A DNA stretch of 55,177 nucleotides from Lachnospiraceae bacterium (GCA_014804425.1 JAAUZV010000003.1:1-55177), one strand, 5' to 3'. Positions 7,871 through 16,941 are shown, counted from the stretch's first letter. The notes: a model not told the origin generated them from the sequence alone. Made by a program: numbers and translations.

Positions 7871-8974
7871 ATGGAAAAGAAAAAATGGCACAAAAAAATA
7901 GGGATTGCGGCAGCGATGCTTGCAAGTTTTTCAATGCTCGTTTCCTGCGGCAAGAAAGAGGAGACGGTAGAATCGCTGGATACCTCAAAATATGTAACGC
8001 TCGGCGAGTACAGCGGCATGACGGTCCATGTCGATGCACCGCAGGAGGTGACGGATGAGATGGTATTGAATTATCTGAATACCAGACTGCTTTCCTCCTA
8101 TATGGAAGAGGTTGATGTAACGGACCGCGCTGTCATAAGCGGCGATACGGTTTCCTATGAATGCGTAGGAAGAATGGATGGGGAGATTTTCGAAGGCGGT
8201 TCCACACCGGAGGGCGGAACATGGAGTACCACGATCGGATCAGGCGGTATGATTCCCGGCTTTGAGGACGGTATCATCGGTATGGAGATCGGCGAAGTAC
8301 GCGATGTCGTATGCACCTTCCCTGATCCGTATCTTAATAATCCCGATATGTCGGGAAAAGAGGCTGTATTTACGATCACGCTCCATTCCATCTCGACATA
8401 TATCTATCCGGAACTGACAGCAGCACTGCTGGAGGAGATCGGTTCCTCCTACGCGACGCCGGAGGAGGCAAAAGCAGATATTCGTGCAACTCTCGAGTCG
8501 GCAGCGCAGGCAGCTTATGAAGAGAATATCCCGACTGCAATATGGTCTGCAGTAGTCGAGAACTGCGAATTTCCTGCCGATCCGCCTGAATTCCTTGTAA
8601 AACAGTATGAGGACAGCCTCGTGAACGAATATTCTTATTATGCTTCCATGTACGGCTACACGGATTTCGCTGCCTTCGTACAAGATTTCCTCGGGATAAC
8701 GGAAGCGCAATTCAACGAACAGGTGACGCAGATCTCAAAGACAGCGGCGCAGGAGACGATCATCGCGGAAGCGCTTGCGGATGCGACAGGGATCGGTAAC
8801 ATTTCGGATGGGGAATTGGATGCGGAAGCGGAAACCTACATCGCAACATATGGCGGCTTTGAATCAGTCGACGAATTGTTTGAGGCAAACAGCCGCGATG
8901 CATTCCGCAGCTATGTCATCAACGCCCGTGTGATGGAGTGGCTTACAGAAAATAATACGATAACTTCAAATTAA
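7871..8974 (+). CDS. Lipid-anchored trigger-factor/FKBP-like peptidyl-prolyl isomerase
   Basis: A 367-residue extracytoplasmic foldase. The N-terminus is a lipoprotein signal with lipobox LVSC (C26). Residues about 85-180 match an FKBP-type domain (GDTVSYECVGRMDGEIFEGG, then GMIPGFEDGIIGMEIGE), and the remainder resembles the helical C-terminal arm of trigger factor. It lacks the ribosome-binding N-terminal domain of true trigger factor, so a role in folding exported proteins at the outer face of the membrane is inferred. ATG 7871 follows AGAAAGGTACGGTAGCAAT. The frame stays open upstream to 7733 but without a ribosome site. Confidence 0.85.
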   Translation: MEKKKWHKKIGIAAAMLASFSMLVSCGKKEETVESLDTSKYVTLGEYSGMTVHVDAPQEVTDEMVLNYLNTRLLSSYMEEVDVTDRAVISGDTVSYECVGRMDGEIFEGGSTPEGGTWSTTIGSGGMIPGFEDGIIGMEIGEVRDVVCTFPDPYLNNPDMSGKEAVFTITLHSISTYIYPELTAALLEEIGSSYATPEEAKADIRATLESAAQAAYEENIPTAIWSAVVENCEFPADPPEFLVKQYEDSLVNEYSYYASMYGYTDFAAFVQDFLGITEAQFNEQVTQISKTAAQETIIAEALADATGIGNISDGELDAEAETYIATYGGFESVDELFEANSRDAFRSYVINARVMEWLTENNTITSN

Positions 8975-8975
8975 A

Positions 8976-9021
8976 AAAGAACGCTGCGCGTTCTTTCGAA
9001 GAATTGCTGACGCAATTCTTC
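8976..9021 (+). terminator. Two back-to-back stem-loops after the foldase gene
   Basis: First stem: AAAGAACGC (8976-8984) with GCGTTCTTT (8988-8996), loop TGC. Second stem: GAAGAATTGC (8998-9007) with GCAATTCTTC (9012-9021), loop TGAC. The first begins two bases past the stop and probably ends transcription, but it lacks a long T-run. The arrangement recurs elsewhere in the window. Confidence 0.6.
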
Positions 9022-9097
9022 CAGATTAACGATTTCCTATCGGTAAATAGAATTTTCACTTATAACAGTTGCATCAAAATATGAGGAGGGATTGATC

Positions 9098-10489
9098 ATG
9101 GAACTTACGGATATCAGGGCGTTGTATCGTGATCGGGAGGCATATACGGGAAAAAAAGTAACCGTCGGCGGATGGGTGCGGAGCAACCGCGATTCCAAAA
9201 CATTCGGATTTCTGGTCGTCAACGACGGAACCTTTTTTGAGACACTGCAGATTGTCTACAGCGACAGCCTCGCTAATTTTGCGGAGGCAGCAAAATTGGG
9301 CGTCGGAAGCGCGGTCGTTGTAACAGGAACGATTGTGGCGACCCCCGAAGCAAAGCAGCCGTTCGAGCTGCAGGCGGAGGAGCTTTTTGTGGAGGGCGCG
9401 TCCACGCCCGATTACCCTTTGCAGAAAAAAAGACACAGCTTTGAATATCTGCGCACGATCACGCACCTGCGTCCGCGCACCAACACCTTTCAGGCCGTAT
9501 TCCGCGTGCGTTCGGTCATCGCTTATGCCATTCACCGCTTTTTTCAGGAGAGAGGCTTCGTATATGTACACACGCCCATCATTACGGCAAGCGACTGCGA
9601 GGGCGCGGGCGAGATGTTTCAGGTGACAACGCTTGACTTAAATGACCTGCCGAAAAACGAGGACGGCAGCATTGACTACACAAAGGATTTCTTTAATAAA
9701 TCCACGAATTTAACGGTGAGCGGTCAGCTCAATGTCGAGACTTACGCGTTTGCGTTCAAGAATGTCTACACATTCGGACCGACATTCCGCGCCGAAAACT
9801 CCAACACCACGCGCCACGCGGCGGAGTTTTGGATGATCGAGCCGGAAATCTGCTTTGCTGACTTAACCGACGATATGCTGCTGGCGGAAAGCATGATCAA
9901 GTATATCATCCGCTATACCTTAGAGCAATGCCCGGAAGAAATGCAGTTTTTTAACAACTTTATCGATAAGGGACTTTTGGACAGACTGCATCATGTTTTG
10001 AATTCCGATTTCGGACATGTGACCTACACGGAAGCCATTGAGATTTTGGAAAAGCATAATGACGAGTTTGATTATAAGGTATCATGGGGCTGCGATCTGC
10101 AGACCGAGCATGAGCGCTATCTGACGGAGAAGGAATTTAAGCGTCCGGTGTTTGTGACCGATTATCCGAAGGAGATCAAGGCATTCTATATGAAGCTGAA
10201 TGACGACGGAAAGACGGTTGCCGCAATGGATTGCCTTGTGCCGGGCATCGGCGAGATCATCGGCGGAAGCCAGCGCGAAGACAATTTAGAGCTTCTTACA
10301 AAGCGTATGGATGAGCTGGGATTGAACAAAGAAGACTACCAGTTCTATCTCGACCTTCGCAAATACGGAACGGCAAGACACGCCGGTTTCGGCTTAGGCT
10401 TTGAGCGCTGCGTCATGTATCTGACAGGTATGTCCAATATCCGCGACGTCGTTCCGTTCCCCAGAACCGTCGGTAACTGCGATCTCTAA
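9098..10489 (+). CDS. asnS: Asparaginyl-tRNA synthetase
   Basis: Charges tRNA-Asn directly with asparagine. The 463-residue class IIb enzyme has the N-terminal OB-fold anticodon-binding domain (about 15-105, starting [20 protein letters not shown]), motif 2 in the [20 protein letters not shown] region and motif 3 in [18 protein letters not shown] 9098 follows ATGAGGAGGGATTGATC; an in-frame TTG lies six bases upstream. It is a single gene ending in a strong terminator whose stem begins within the stop codon. Confidence 0.95.
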   Translation: MELTDIRALYRDREAYTGKKVTVGGWVRSNRDSKTFGFLVVNDGTFFETLQIVYSDSLANFAEAAKLGVGSAVVVTGTIVATPEAKQPFELQAEELFVEGASTPDYPLQKKRHSFEYLRTITHLRPRTNTFQAVFRVRSVIAYAIHRFFQERGFVYVHTPIITASDCEGAGEMFQVTTLDLNDLPKNEDGSIDYTKDFFNKSTNLTVSGQLNVETYAFAFKNVYTFGPTFRAENSNTTRHAAEFWMIEPEICFADLTDDMLLAESMIKYIIRYTLEQCPEEMQFFNNFIDKGLLDRLHHVLNSDFGHVTYTEAIEILEKHNDEFDYKVSWGCDLQTEHERYLTEKEFKRPVFVTDYPKEIKAFYMKLNDDGKTVAAMDCLVPGIGEIIGGSQREDNLELLTKRMDELGLNKEDYQFYLDLRKYGTARHAGFGLGFERCVMYLTGMSNIRDVVPFPRTVGNCDL

Positions 10490-10520
10490 AAGAATGGCGC
10501 ATTCGCGCCATTCTTTTTTT
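10488..10520 (+). terminator. Terminator after asnS
   Basis: AAAAGAATGGCGC (10488-10500), loop ATTC, GCGCCATTCTTTT (10505-10517), then more T. The perfect 13-base stem overlaps the TAA of asnS and ends four bases before the convergent permease stop. Confidence 0.9.
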
Positions 10521-10524
10521 AACG

Positions 10525-11370
10525 TCACCCTTTCACACCGCCGGCAACCAAACCGTTCTGTATAAATCTCTGCAGACACATGAACACAAACATGATCGGC
10601 AAAGAGGAGATCACCGCCGCCGCAGAGAACAATGTCCAGTGCGCCGCAAACTGATCGCTGATAAATGATTGCAGTCCCAATGCCAGCGTCATTTTTCCCG
10701 GTGTCTGTAAAAATATGGATGTGATCACATACTCGCTGTATGTCGCAATAAACGAAAACAAAAAGATCACGGCCAGCTGCGGCGCCGCCAGCGGTACAAT
10801 GATCTTATACAGCACCTGAAACTGATTGGCCCCATCCATCATGGCGGCCTCATCCAATTCTACCGGCAGTCCGTCAATATAGGATTTCAGCAGCCATATA
10901 TTAAACGCGCTTCCTCCCGCCAAAACAAAGATCAGCGCGATACTGCTGTCCACCAGTCCAAACTGATAGACCAGGATATAATATCCCGCCACCGCCATAC
11001 TGTTGGGAAAGACCTGTAACACGAGCAGCGACATCAGCCCGTATTTTCTTCCCGTAAACCGCAGTCTTGCAAAGGCATAAGCCGCCAGCGATGTCAACAG
11101 CAGCTGAATGACCGCGACAATAAAACAAAACTTTAAGGAATTAATCACCCATACCAAAAAGTCCGTTTCCCGGAATAATGCCACATAATGCTCCACACTC
11201 AATTTTTTCGGAAACAGCGAGGACAGGAAAAAGCTGTCTCCCGCTGAAAAGGATGACATCACAATCCACAGCACCGGGAACATGATCGTGATGATCGTGA
11301 TCCATATGACAATACGGCTGATCCACAACGCCCTGATGTCCGACGGGGCCATTTTTTCTTTCCGCTTCAT
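10525..11370 (-). CDS. ganQ: ABC sugar transporter permease, MalG/GanQ type
   Basis: A 281-residue inner-membrane permease with six predicted helices and the EAA loop (EAAMMDG near residue 180) that docks the ATPase. It is the second permease of a carbohydrate importer of the maltodextrin/galactooligosaccharide class, and the context with a GH53 galactanase points to beta-1,4-galactooligosaccharides. It starts directly after the partner permease (11371), implying translational coupling. No ATPase gene lies in the locus, so a shared MsmX-type ATPase encoded elsewhere is inferred. The symbol is by context, not proof. Confidence 0.85.
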   Translation of the reverse strand: MKRKEKMAPSDIRALWISRIVIWITIITIMFPVLWIVMSSFSAGDSFFLSSLFPKKLSVEHYVALFRETDFLVWVINSLKFCFIVAVIQLLLTSLAAYAFARLRFTGRKYGLMSLLVLQVFPNSMAVAGYYILVYQFGLVDSSIALIFVLAGGSAFNIWLLKSYIDGLPVELDEAAMMDGANQFQVLYKIIVPLAAPQLAVIFLFSFIATYSEYVITSIFLQTPGKMTLALGLQSFISDQFAAHWTLFSAAAVISSLPIMFVFMCLQRFIQNGLVAGGVKG

Positions 11371-12282
11371 CTAATCCACCTCCTTAAATGAGCCGGACAG
11401 ATGCATATTGATCAGCGTAAACGTCCCGACAAGGAGAAAGATCAATACGCTGAAGGTAGCCGAGAGCTCATATCGGTTAGACGACGTCGTCATTTTGTAA
11501 GTCGTACTTGCCAAAATATCCGTATATCCGGCGAACTGATTGTCAACTCTTGCCGGTCCGCCCTGCGTGATCATGTAAATGTTGCCAAAATTATTGAAGT
11601 TCGAGGCAAAGGACGAAATGACTAACGGGACGGAAAGCTTTGTTACCATGGGCAACGTAATGCTCTTAAAGCATTGGAACCTCGATGCGCCGTCCATTTT
11701 CGCCGCCTCGTAATATTCCGCGGAAATTGCCTGAAGCCCTCCGAGACATACATTCATCATATAAGGAAATCCAAGCCAGATATTGACGATGATGATCCCC
11801 GTGCGCGCCCAAAACGGGTTTGTCAGCCACGGTACATTCCATGCGATCCCGATCGCATGCAGCAGGTTATTGATGCCGCCGTATTGTTCATTCAGCAATC
11901 CCTGCCATGCCAAAATCGCGATCGTGGACGGCAGCGCCCACGGAACGATCAAAATTGCCCGATATATTTTTGATTCCTTCATATGCGGGTTGTTCAGCAA
12001 AATCGCTAAAATCAGCCCCATTGCATAAGCGCCTGCCGTACTGAGTATCGCAAAGCATACCGTCCATCCCAGCACCGGAAAAAACACATTTTTAATGCGT
12101 CCCGTTAAAACGGTAATATAGTTGTCAATGCCGATAAAAGAATAATCATTCAAATGATACATGTTATAGTTGGTAAAAGATAACATGACCGTGTACACGA
12201 TCGGCAGACACGTTACCAACAGGATGGAAATCAATGCAGGCGCTAAATAAGCATAGGCCCTGCCATTCTTTTTCTTTCTCAT
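11371..12282 (-). CDS. ganP: ABC sugar transporter permease, MalF/GanP type
   Basis: A 303-residue permease with an N-terminal helix in AYLAPALISILLVTCLPIVY and about six helices in all. The EAA loop reads EAAKMDGASRF (about residue 195). Together with the following gene it forms the membrane channel for an oligosaccharide importer. It sits 10 bases after the solute-binding protein gene and directly abuts the second permease. The galactan operon context suggests galactooligosaccharides as substrate; the sequence alone would also fit other oligosaccharides. Confidence 0.85.
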   Translation of the reverse strand: MRKKKNGRAYAYLAPALISILLVTCLPIVYTVMLSFTNYNMYHLNDYSFIGIDNYITVLTGRIKNVFFPVLGWTVCFAILSTAGAYAMGLILAILLNNPHMKESKIYRAILIVPWALPSTIAILAWQGLLNEQYGGINNLLHAIGIAWNVPWLTNPFWARTGIIIVNIWLGFPYMMNVCLGGLQAISAEYYEAAKMDGASRFQCFKSITLPMVTKLSVPLVISSFASNFNNFGNIYMITQGGPARVDNQFAGYTDILASTTYKMTTSSNRYELSATFSVLIFLLVGTFTLINMHLSGSFKEVD

Positions 12283-12292
12283 AGTAATACTC

Positions 12293-13495
12293 CTAACGCC
12301 CTGAGTTCATCAGCTCTATCGCTTCCTGAAGCTGCCGAACCATATTCTGCGCGGCTTCCTCCACCGTCTGTTCCCCGGACCACATGGACCGGATATTATT
12401 GGTATGGATCGCCCAAAGCTGCCCCATCTCGGAAACGGTCGGCATCGGTTCGCCGCGGTTGATCTGCGCGATAAATGCCTGTGAATATACATTATCCTGA
12501 ATTTCATCCAGAATCTGGTCAGCAAGCTTTGCCGGAATACGGTTTCCCGTCTCATACATATCCAATGCACCGTGATCGATCAGATACATGATAAGCTCCC
12601 ATGCCTTCTCCTGAGAATCGCTCTCATTGCTTACAAAGCTGATCTGCGTGCCGACAGGCGTTACAAACGGCTGTCCGTGGAACGTGGGCATTTCACAGAT
12701 CCCAAAAGCCGTTCCGGCGGATGTAAAACCGTCAATGTCCCATGGACCGCCTATATAATACGCACACTTTCCGTTTTGGAAATTGCTTCTCGCAATATCC
12801 GCCGTCACATCCTGGGTAATGACACCATATTTGCTGCATAGGTCATTGATAAACTCATACGCCTGTATCGCACCGGCATTTGCAAGTCCGATATCCGAGG
12901 TATCATACGCGCCGTTCTGATAGTCAAAAATATATCCACCGCATGCTCTCACAAACCCGAGATCATAATAAATACTTGTGGCGTCAAACTGCACACCGCC
13001 GCTCCCGGCTGCCTGCTCCACCAGCTCCTCCCATGTTTCCGGAACCTGCGAAACAAGGTCGGTATTATAGAACAACGCCGTTGTTTCCACACAAAGAGGC
13101 GCTCCATACCTTTTCCCGTCCACATAGCATGCCTGAATTGCCGCATCAGAAAAATCACTGTCCGTATATAGATTTTCCGGCACCTCTGCAGCAAGACCCG
13201 CATTTACATAATCGGCAAGCTGATCATTCGGGATTCCTATCACGGCGTCCGGTCCCGAATCACTTTTTACCGCCTGTGCAAACTGCTGAACCGAGGGAGA
13301 CTGACGGATGACCTCCACTTCATATCCGTTCTGTTCTCCCCATTCATCCGCATACTTCTGAATCGTATCCACTTCGGCATTCATATTTGTCCAGATCGTA
13401 AGCTTCGTATCCGGTTCCCCCGATTTTCCGCAGCCGCTCAATATCCCTGCGGCCAATACTGCGCCAAGCACAGCCATCATGATTTTTTTCCTCAT
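12293..13495 (-). CDS. Sugar ABC transporter solute-binding lipoprotein
   Basis: A 400-residue family 1 extracellular solute-binding protein. The signal peptide ends in lipobox LSGC, so it is tethered to the outer face of the membrane. The mature start KLTIWTNMNAEVDTIQKYAD and the later NFQNGKCAYYIGGPWDIDGF stretch are typical of MalE/GanS-type binding proteins. ATG 13495 lies seven bases after GGAGG; a TTG six bases upstream is less likely. It is between the galactanase and the permeases in one operon. Galactooligosaccharide binding is inferred from context. Confidence 0.88.
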   Translation of the reverse strand: MRKKIMMAVLGAVLAAGILSGCGKSGEPDTKLTIWTNMNAEVDTIQKYADEWGEQNGYEVEVIRQSPSVQQFAQAVKSDSGPDAVIGIPNDQLADYVNAGLAAEVPENLYTDSDFSDAAIQACYVDGKRYGAPLCVETTALFYNTDLVSQVPETWEELVEQAAGSGGVQFDATSIYYDLGFVRACGGYIFDYQNGAYDTSDIGLANAGAIQAYEFINDLCSKYGVITQDVTADIARSNFQNGKCAYYIGGPWDIDGFTSAGTAFGICEMPTFHGQPFVTPVGTQISFVSNESDSQEKAWELIMYLIDHGALDMYETGNRIPAKLADQILDEIQDNVYSQAFIAQINRGEPMPTVSEMGQLWAIHTNNIRSMWSGEQTVEEAAQNMVRQLQEAIELMNSGR

Positions 13496-13509
13496 TGCCA
13501 ATCCTCCGT

Positions 13510-14583
13510 CTACATTGTTTTCAGATTCAACAAGGCACTGTTCGCATTTCCCGATGCGTCAAATAGCGCCTGATTTGCCATCGCGTTCCCCGCCTCTGCA
13601 TGATCATTCATATAAAGCCTTCCGCTTTCGCTTGCCCATGTACAATCCGGGATCGCAAGCCACGCGGGTTCCCAATAAAACACGCCGATCCCTTTTTTGT
13701 TTTGCACATTTCGCACCGTATGATACAGTTCTCTTAAAAATGCTTCCTGTCCCTCCACGGTAGCCGGATAGCCGGTCGCTTTTTCCTGCTCCTCAGAAAA
13801 TACGATTCCCTTACACCCCAACGTGTCAGTTGTAAAACCGATCGAGGTTTCTGCCACAAGAACTTCTTTTCCGTACCTGCTGCTGATGTCATTCATATTA
13901 TCCGAAAGCAGCTGTAAACTACCGTTCCAATGCGGATAATAGGACATCCCGATCACATCAAAGTCAAGCGCATACGGCTCGATCCGGTCGAACCACTGCC
14001 GATACATCCCATTGTCCGTACCAAAGTCCAAATGGAGCACAATTTTTGCATTCGGACATTCTTCACGTACACCCTTGATGCCGGCTTGTAACAGCGCCGC
14101 CATACGCTCGGTTTGATCTACATATCCATCCGGCCAGAGCAGCCCTTTTGTAATCTCATTTCCGACCTGAACCATTGCCGGGATCAGCTTTTGATTTCTC
14201 AAAGCCTTTAATGTGTCAACCGTATGTAAATATACCGCCGTCTCCAATTCTTTTCCGCTCAGTGCCTTCCATGCTTTCGGTTTTACCTGCTTTGACGGAT
14301 CTGCCCAAAAATCGCTATAATGAAAATCCAGCATGATCTCCATTCCGTTTTCCACGACCCGTTTCGCAATTTCGATCGTTGTCTTTAAATCATTCATTCC
14401 GCCGCCGTACGGATTTCCCTCCTCGTCATAGGGGTCCGGCCAGATTCTGAGGCGTACCATGTTGACTCCGCATGTTTTCAGAAGGCAAAAGAGATCTTCT
14501 TTTTTTCCATTCAGATAATAGGACGCTCCGTAGGACTCCAGCTCCATAATCATGGATACATCCATGCCCTTGATCATCTCCAC
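13510..14583 (-). CDS. ganB: GH53 endo-beta-1,4-galactanase, no signal peptide
   Basis: A glycoside hydrolase family 53 enzyme of 357 residues, which cleaves beta-1,4-galactan side chains of pectin. The family opening KGMDVSMIMELE (5-16), VNMVRLRIWPDP (40-51), acid/base E143 in VQVGNEIT and nucleophile E245 in VAETS are all present. Unusually, no signal peptide or lipobox precedes the fold, so the enzyme appears cytoplasmic and would act on imported oligosaccharides. The start is GTG 14583, five bases after GAAGGAG; this ribosome site lies in the last codons of the upstream lipoprotein gene, so the two are coupled. Confidence 0.9.
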   Translation of the reverse strand: MEMIKGMDVSMIMELESYGASYYLNGKKEDLFCLLKTCGVNMVRLRIWPDPYDEEGNPYGGGMNDLKTTIEIAKRVVENGMEIMLDFHYSDFWADPSKQVKPKAWKALSGKELETAVYLHTVDTLKALRNQKLIPAMVQVGNEITKGLLWPDGYVDQTERMAALLQAGIKGVREECPNAKIVLHLDFGTDNGMYRQWFDRIEPYALDFDVIGMSYYPHWNGSLQLLSDNMNDISSRYGKEVLVAETSIGFTTDTLGCKGIVFSEEQEKATGYPATVEGQEAFLRELYHTVRNVQNKKGIGVFYWEPAWLAIPDCTWASESGRLYMNDHAEAGNAMANQALFDASGNANSALLNLKTM

Positions 14584-14585
14584 GC

Positions 14586-15140
14586 TTACTCCTTCACAAG
14601 TGTTATATCGTCGATCGTTCCCCAGCCGCCCGGTGCGGTCGTTACCCTGACTCCCACCGTGATCTCTCCGTTTGTCGGCGTCAATCCGGAAAGCTCTGCC
14701 GTATACCAGTTCACATATCCGTTTAATTCACCGTCCACTTTGATTTCATTACCGTCCACGATCGCATAAAAAACAACAGAAGCATTCTCGTCGCCGGCAG
14801 CCTCTCCCTGCACATGTGCGGTCAGTTTATAGCTTCCGTCCTCTAAGCCGGAAACCGTCTGCTCCGCCGTGAAATTAACATTTGTGCTCCCCGAATAAAA
14901 ATGAAGGGACTGCACTCCCTCAAAGCAGTCTGTCTCGCGGTCATAAATATTCACTTCTTCTGTCACATCATCAATGTTCGTCACGGTCCATCCGGTAAAA
15001 TCCGCTTCCTCGAAGCTTCCGTTTACCAGATAATTTCCGTTTGCATCCGGTGTTGCTTTTGCCGCTCCCTTCTGTCCGCAGGCCGTCAACGCGGCTAACA
15101 TTCCTACTGCCAATATCACTCCCAATAACTTCTTTTTCAT
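14586..15140 (-). CDS. Lipoprotein with a carbohydrate-binding-module-like domain
   Basis: A 184-residue protein with a lipoprotein signal (lipobox LTAC) followed by one beta-sandwich-like domain. The domain opens with YLVNGSFEEADFTGWTVT and ends with GGWGTIDDITLVKE, the layout of modules such as CBM61 that are found fused to GH53 galactanases. Here it is a separate surface-anchored polypeptide, first in the galactan operon. I infer that it captures galactan or its fragments for the transporter. ATG 15140 follows GGAAGGAGAGAAAAC; eight upstream codons are open but lack a ribosome site. CBM family assignment is by pattern only. Confidence 0.72.
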   Translation of the reverse strand: MKKKLLGVILAVGMLAALTACGQKGAAKATPDANGNYLVNGSFEEADFTGWTVTNIDDVTEEVNIYDRETDCFEGVQSLHFYSGSTNVNFTAEQTVSGLEDGSYKLTAHVQGEAAGDENASVVFYAIVDGNEIKVDGELNGYVNWYTAELSGLTPTNGEITVGVRVTTAPGGWGTIDDITLVKE

Positions 15141-15199
15141 GTTTTCTCTCCTTCCGATCAACATCGTCTGATAGACACAATTAATTATTTATCTTTTTA

Positions 15200-15252
15200 T
15201 AAGTAAATTATTTACTTATTTGAAGTGTAGCATCGTGCATTCTATTTGTCAA
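15200..15252 (-). promoter_or_regulatory. Galactan operon promoter with LacI-type operator
   Basis: On the minus strand, TTGACA (15247-15252), a 17-base spacer and TACACT (15224-15229). Just downstream, covering the predicted start point, is the perfect inverted repeat TAAGTAAAT-T-ATTTACTTA (15200-15218). Its position immediately after the -10 box is the classical repression site, and the divergent-cluster LacI protein at 15359 is the obvious candidate ligand. Confidence 0.82.
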
Positions 15253-15319
15253 GACGAGATACGCTATTTCCACTATATGGATAATTTCCGACTCTGGACT
15301 TTAGTGAATCTGCACAAAA

Positions 15320-15347
15320 AAAGATTGGCGCATTTGCGCCAATCTTT
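15320..15347 (-). terminator. Terminator of the LacI-family gene
   Basis: AAAGATTGGCGC (15320-15331), loop ATTT, GCGCCAATCTTT (15336-15347). On the minus strand it is followed by a T-run (seven A at 15316-15322 on the plus strand). It separates lacI-type transcription from the galactan promoter. Confidence 0.85.
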
Positions 15348-15358
15348 CGAAGAATTCC

Positions 15359-16342
15359 TTAACAGCTTTTCCGAAAAACGGGGATTCCATTCACAAAAAC
15401 CGATTTTGTGATCGTTCCTCCGTGTAACACCCGGCTTCTCAATAACTCCAACGCCGTCTCACAAATACACGGAATGTCAATGTGAATCGTTGTAAGCGGC
15501 GGAGACAGATATTTTGCAATGCTCACATCATTGATGCTGAACAGCGCGATCTGTTCCGGTATCTGTATTCCCTCCTCATTTAACGCCTGCAGCACACCGA
15601 CTGCCAGCGTATCGCTTGCGATACACAGTGCGGTCGGAAGCTTCCCTTTTTTCAGAAGCTCCTTGCCGAGACGGTAACCTTCCGAAACGGTGAAGCTCTC
15701 CGATATGAGAATATATTCCTCATTCAGGCATTGGTAATAGGCAGCGCTTTGACGAAATGACCATTCCCGTATATCCATGGACGGTTTGCCGGTATCAATG
15801 TTGCGGTCACTCCCCCCGATAAAGCCGATCGATTTATGTCCCTTCTCCATAAAATAATCAACCATCTGTGTCAAAAAAGAATCCATGTTCGGTCTGACGG
15901 CGTCATAATGCTTTTCATCCGGGGAAGTTCCTATAAATACGCCGTTTTTGCAGATCTGATACAGCTTGTCAAGTTCTTTTCTGTTCAGCCAGCCGACAGC
16001 AATAAAGGCATTCAGATCCCGCGGGATCGCGTCCATTCCGTCCCGGCGCTCGAATACGCTTAACCGGATATTCATCTTTTCTGCCTGTCCGATGATCTCA
16101 TCCTTTACCCCATGATAAAAAACATCTTCCAGCTCGTCCTCATTATCCGTAAAATAAAGCAGCGCGACATTCTCTATTTTCGGATAAATAACCCTCTTTT
16201 TATATCCAACCTTTTCCGCTGCCGCAAAAATGGCTTCTCTCGTCTCATCGCTGACCGATATGCCCTCATCATAATTCAGGACTCTGGAAACCGCCGCGCT
16301 TGACACGCCTACGATCTCCGCAATTTCTTTGATTGTTGCCAT
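15359..16342 (-). CDS. LacI/GalR-family repressor of the galactan operon
   Basis: A 327-residue regulator: an N-terminal LacI helix-turn-helix (TIKEIAEIVGVSSAAVSRVL, residues 3-22) with hinge, followed by a periplasmic-binding-protein-like effector domain (about 60-327; SIGFIGG and LCIASDTLAVGVLQAL are family features). By position and by the palindromic operator in the next promoter, it is inferred to repress the galactan genes until galactose or a galactooligosaccharide binds. ATG 16342 follows GCGGAGGCTTGGG. A perfect TTGACA lies upstream on the minus strand (16432-16437), but its -10 box is unclear. It ends at its own terminator. Confidence 0.9.
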   Translation of the reverse strand: MATIKEIAEIVGVSSAAVSRVLNYDEGISVSDETREAIFAAAEKVGYKKRVIYPKIENVALLYFTDNEDELEDVFYHGVKDEIIGQAEKMNIRLSVFERRDGMDAIPRDLNAFIAVGWLNRKELDKLYQICKNGVFIGTSPDEKHYDAVRPNMDSFLTQMVDYFMEKGHKSIGFIGGSDRNIDTGKPSMDIREWSFRQSAAYYQCLNEEYILISESFTVSEGYRLGKELLKKGKLPTALCIASDTLAVGVLQALNEEGIQIPEQIALFSINDVSIAKYLSPPLTTIHIDIPCICETALELLRSRVLHGGTITKSVFVNGIPVFRKSC

Positions 16343-16463
16343 CCCAAGCCTCCGCTTCCTCCATCACTGATCCTTGGCTCTTATTTTGTAATGAAACTCA
16401 TTAGTAATATTTTCACATAAATATTTTACTCTGTCAAATAAACTCTGCGAAAATCTCAAGGCA

Positions 16464-16491
16464 AAAAAAGAATTTGCCCGGGGCAAACTCC
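16464..16491 (-). terminator. Terminator of the murI-DUF1934 operon
   Basis: GAATTTGCCC (16470-16479) pairs with GGGCAAACTC (16481-16490), with one G-U pair when read on the minus strand, followed by CTTTTTTT on that strand. It lies just past the DUF1934 stop. Confidence 0.75.
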
Positions 16492-16494
16492 TTT

Positions 16495-16941
16495 TTAATT
16501 CATCAGATGAATTCCCGCATCCCTTGCGCTGATCTCCACATCGATCTTGCAGGTTGCGAACTGTTCATAATTAATGTCCAGCGCATAATCGACCGAAAGC
16601 GTGATCTTTTCCGCCTCCTCGTTCATATCCACCCTCGATGTATCAATGCCGACCGTCACGCTCCCAAACGGCGTCGTATAACGGGAGACATTCTTTTTTT
16701 GCTCCTCAAAAACCATATGTACGTCGATCATGCCTTTTCTTGTCAGCTCCGCGAGATGCGGCTTCCATTTCAGCAGATTCTTCGTCGTCTGCCCGCTTTC
16801 CTCATCCAAATCCTCGTACATCAGGTAATGGCATCCGCCACGGTAAAAATATTCTGCTGGCGTGATCGTTTCTATTTTATCTGTGCCGTCCTCCAATGAA
16901 AAATGCAGTCCCCGGATCGCGGCGATAACTTCCTTTGTCAT
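16495..16941 (-). CDS. DUF1934-family beta-barrel protein
   Basis: A 148-residue soluble protein of the DUF1934 (YwiB-like) family, a small lipocalin-like beta-barrel. Matching features are the N-terminal VIAAIRG strand, the central YLMYEDLDEESGQTTKNLLK segment and the C-terminal LSVDYALDIN strand. The biochemical function is unknown; no signal peptide is present, so it is cytoplasmic. It begins 13 bases after murI and shares its transcript, which suggests a link to cell-wall or amino-acid metabolism by context only. Confidence 0.8.
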   Translation of the reverse strand: MTKEVIAAIRGLHFSLEDGTDKIETITPAEYFYRGGCHYLMYEDLDEESGQTTKNLLKWKPHLAELTRKGMIDVHMVFEEQKKNVSRYTTPFGSVTVGIDTSRVDMNEEAEKITLSVDYALDINYEQFATCKIDVEISARDAGIHLMN

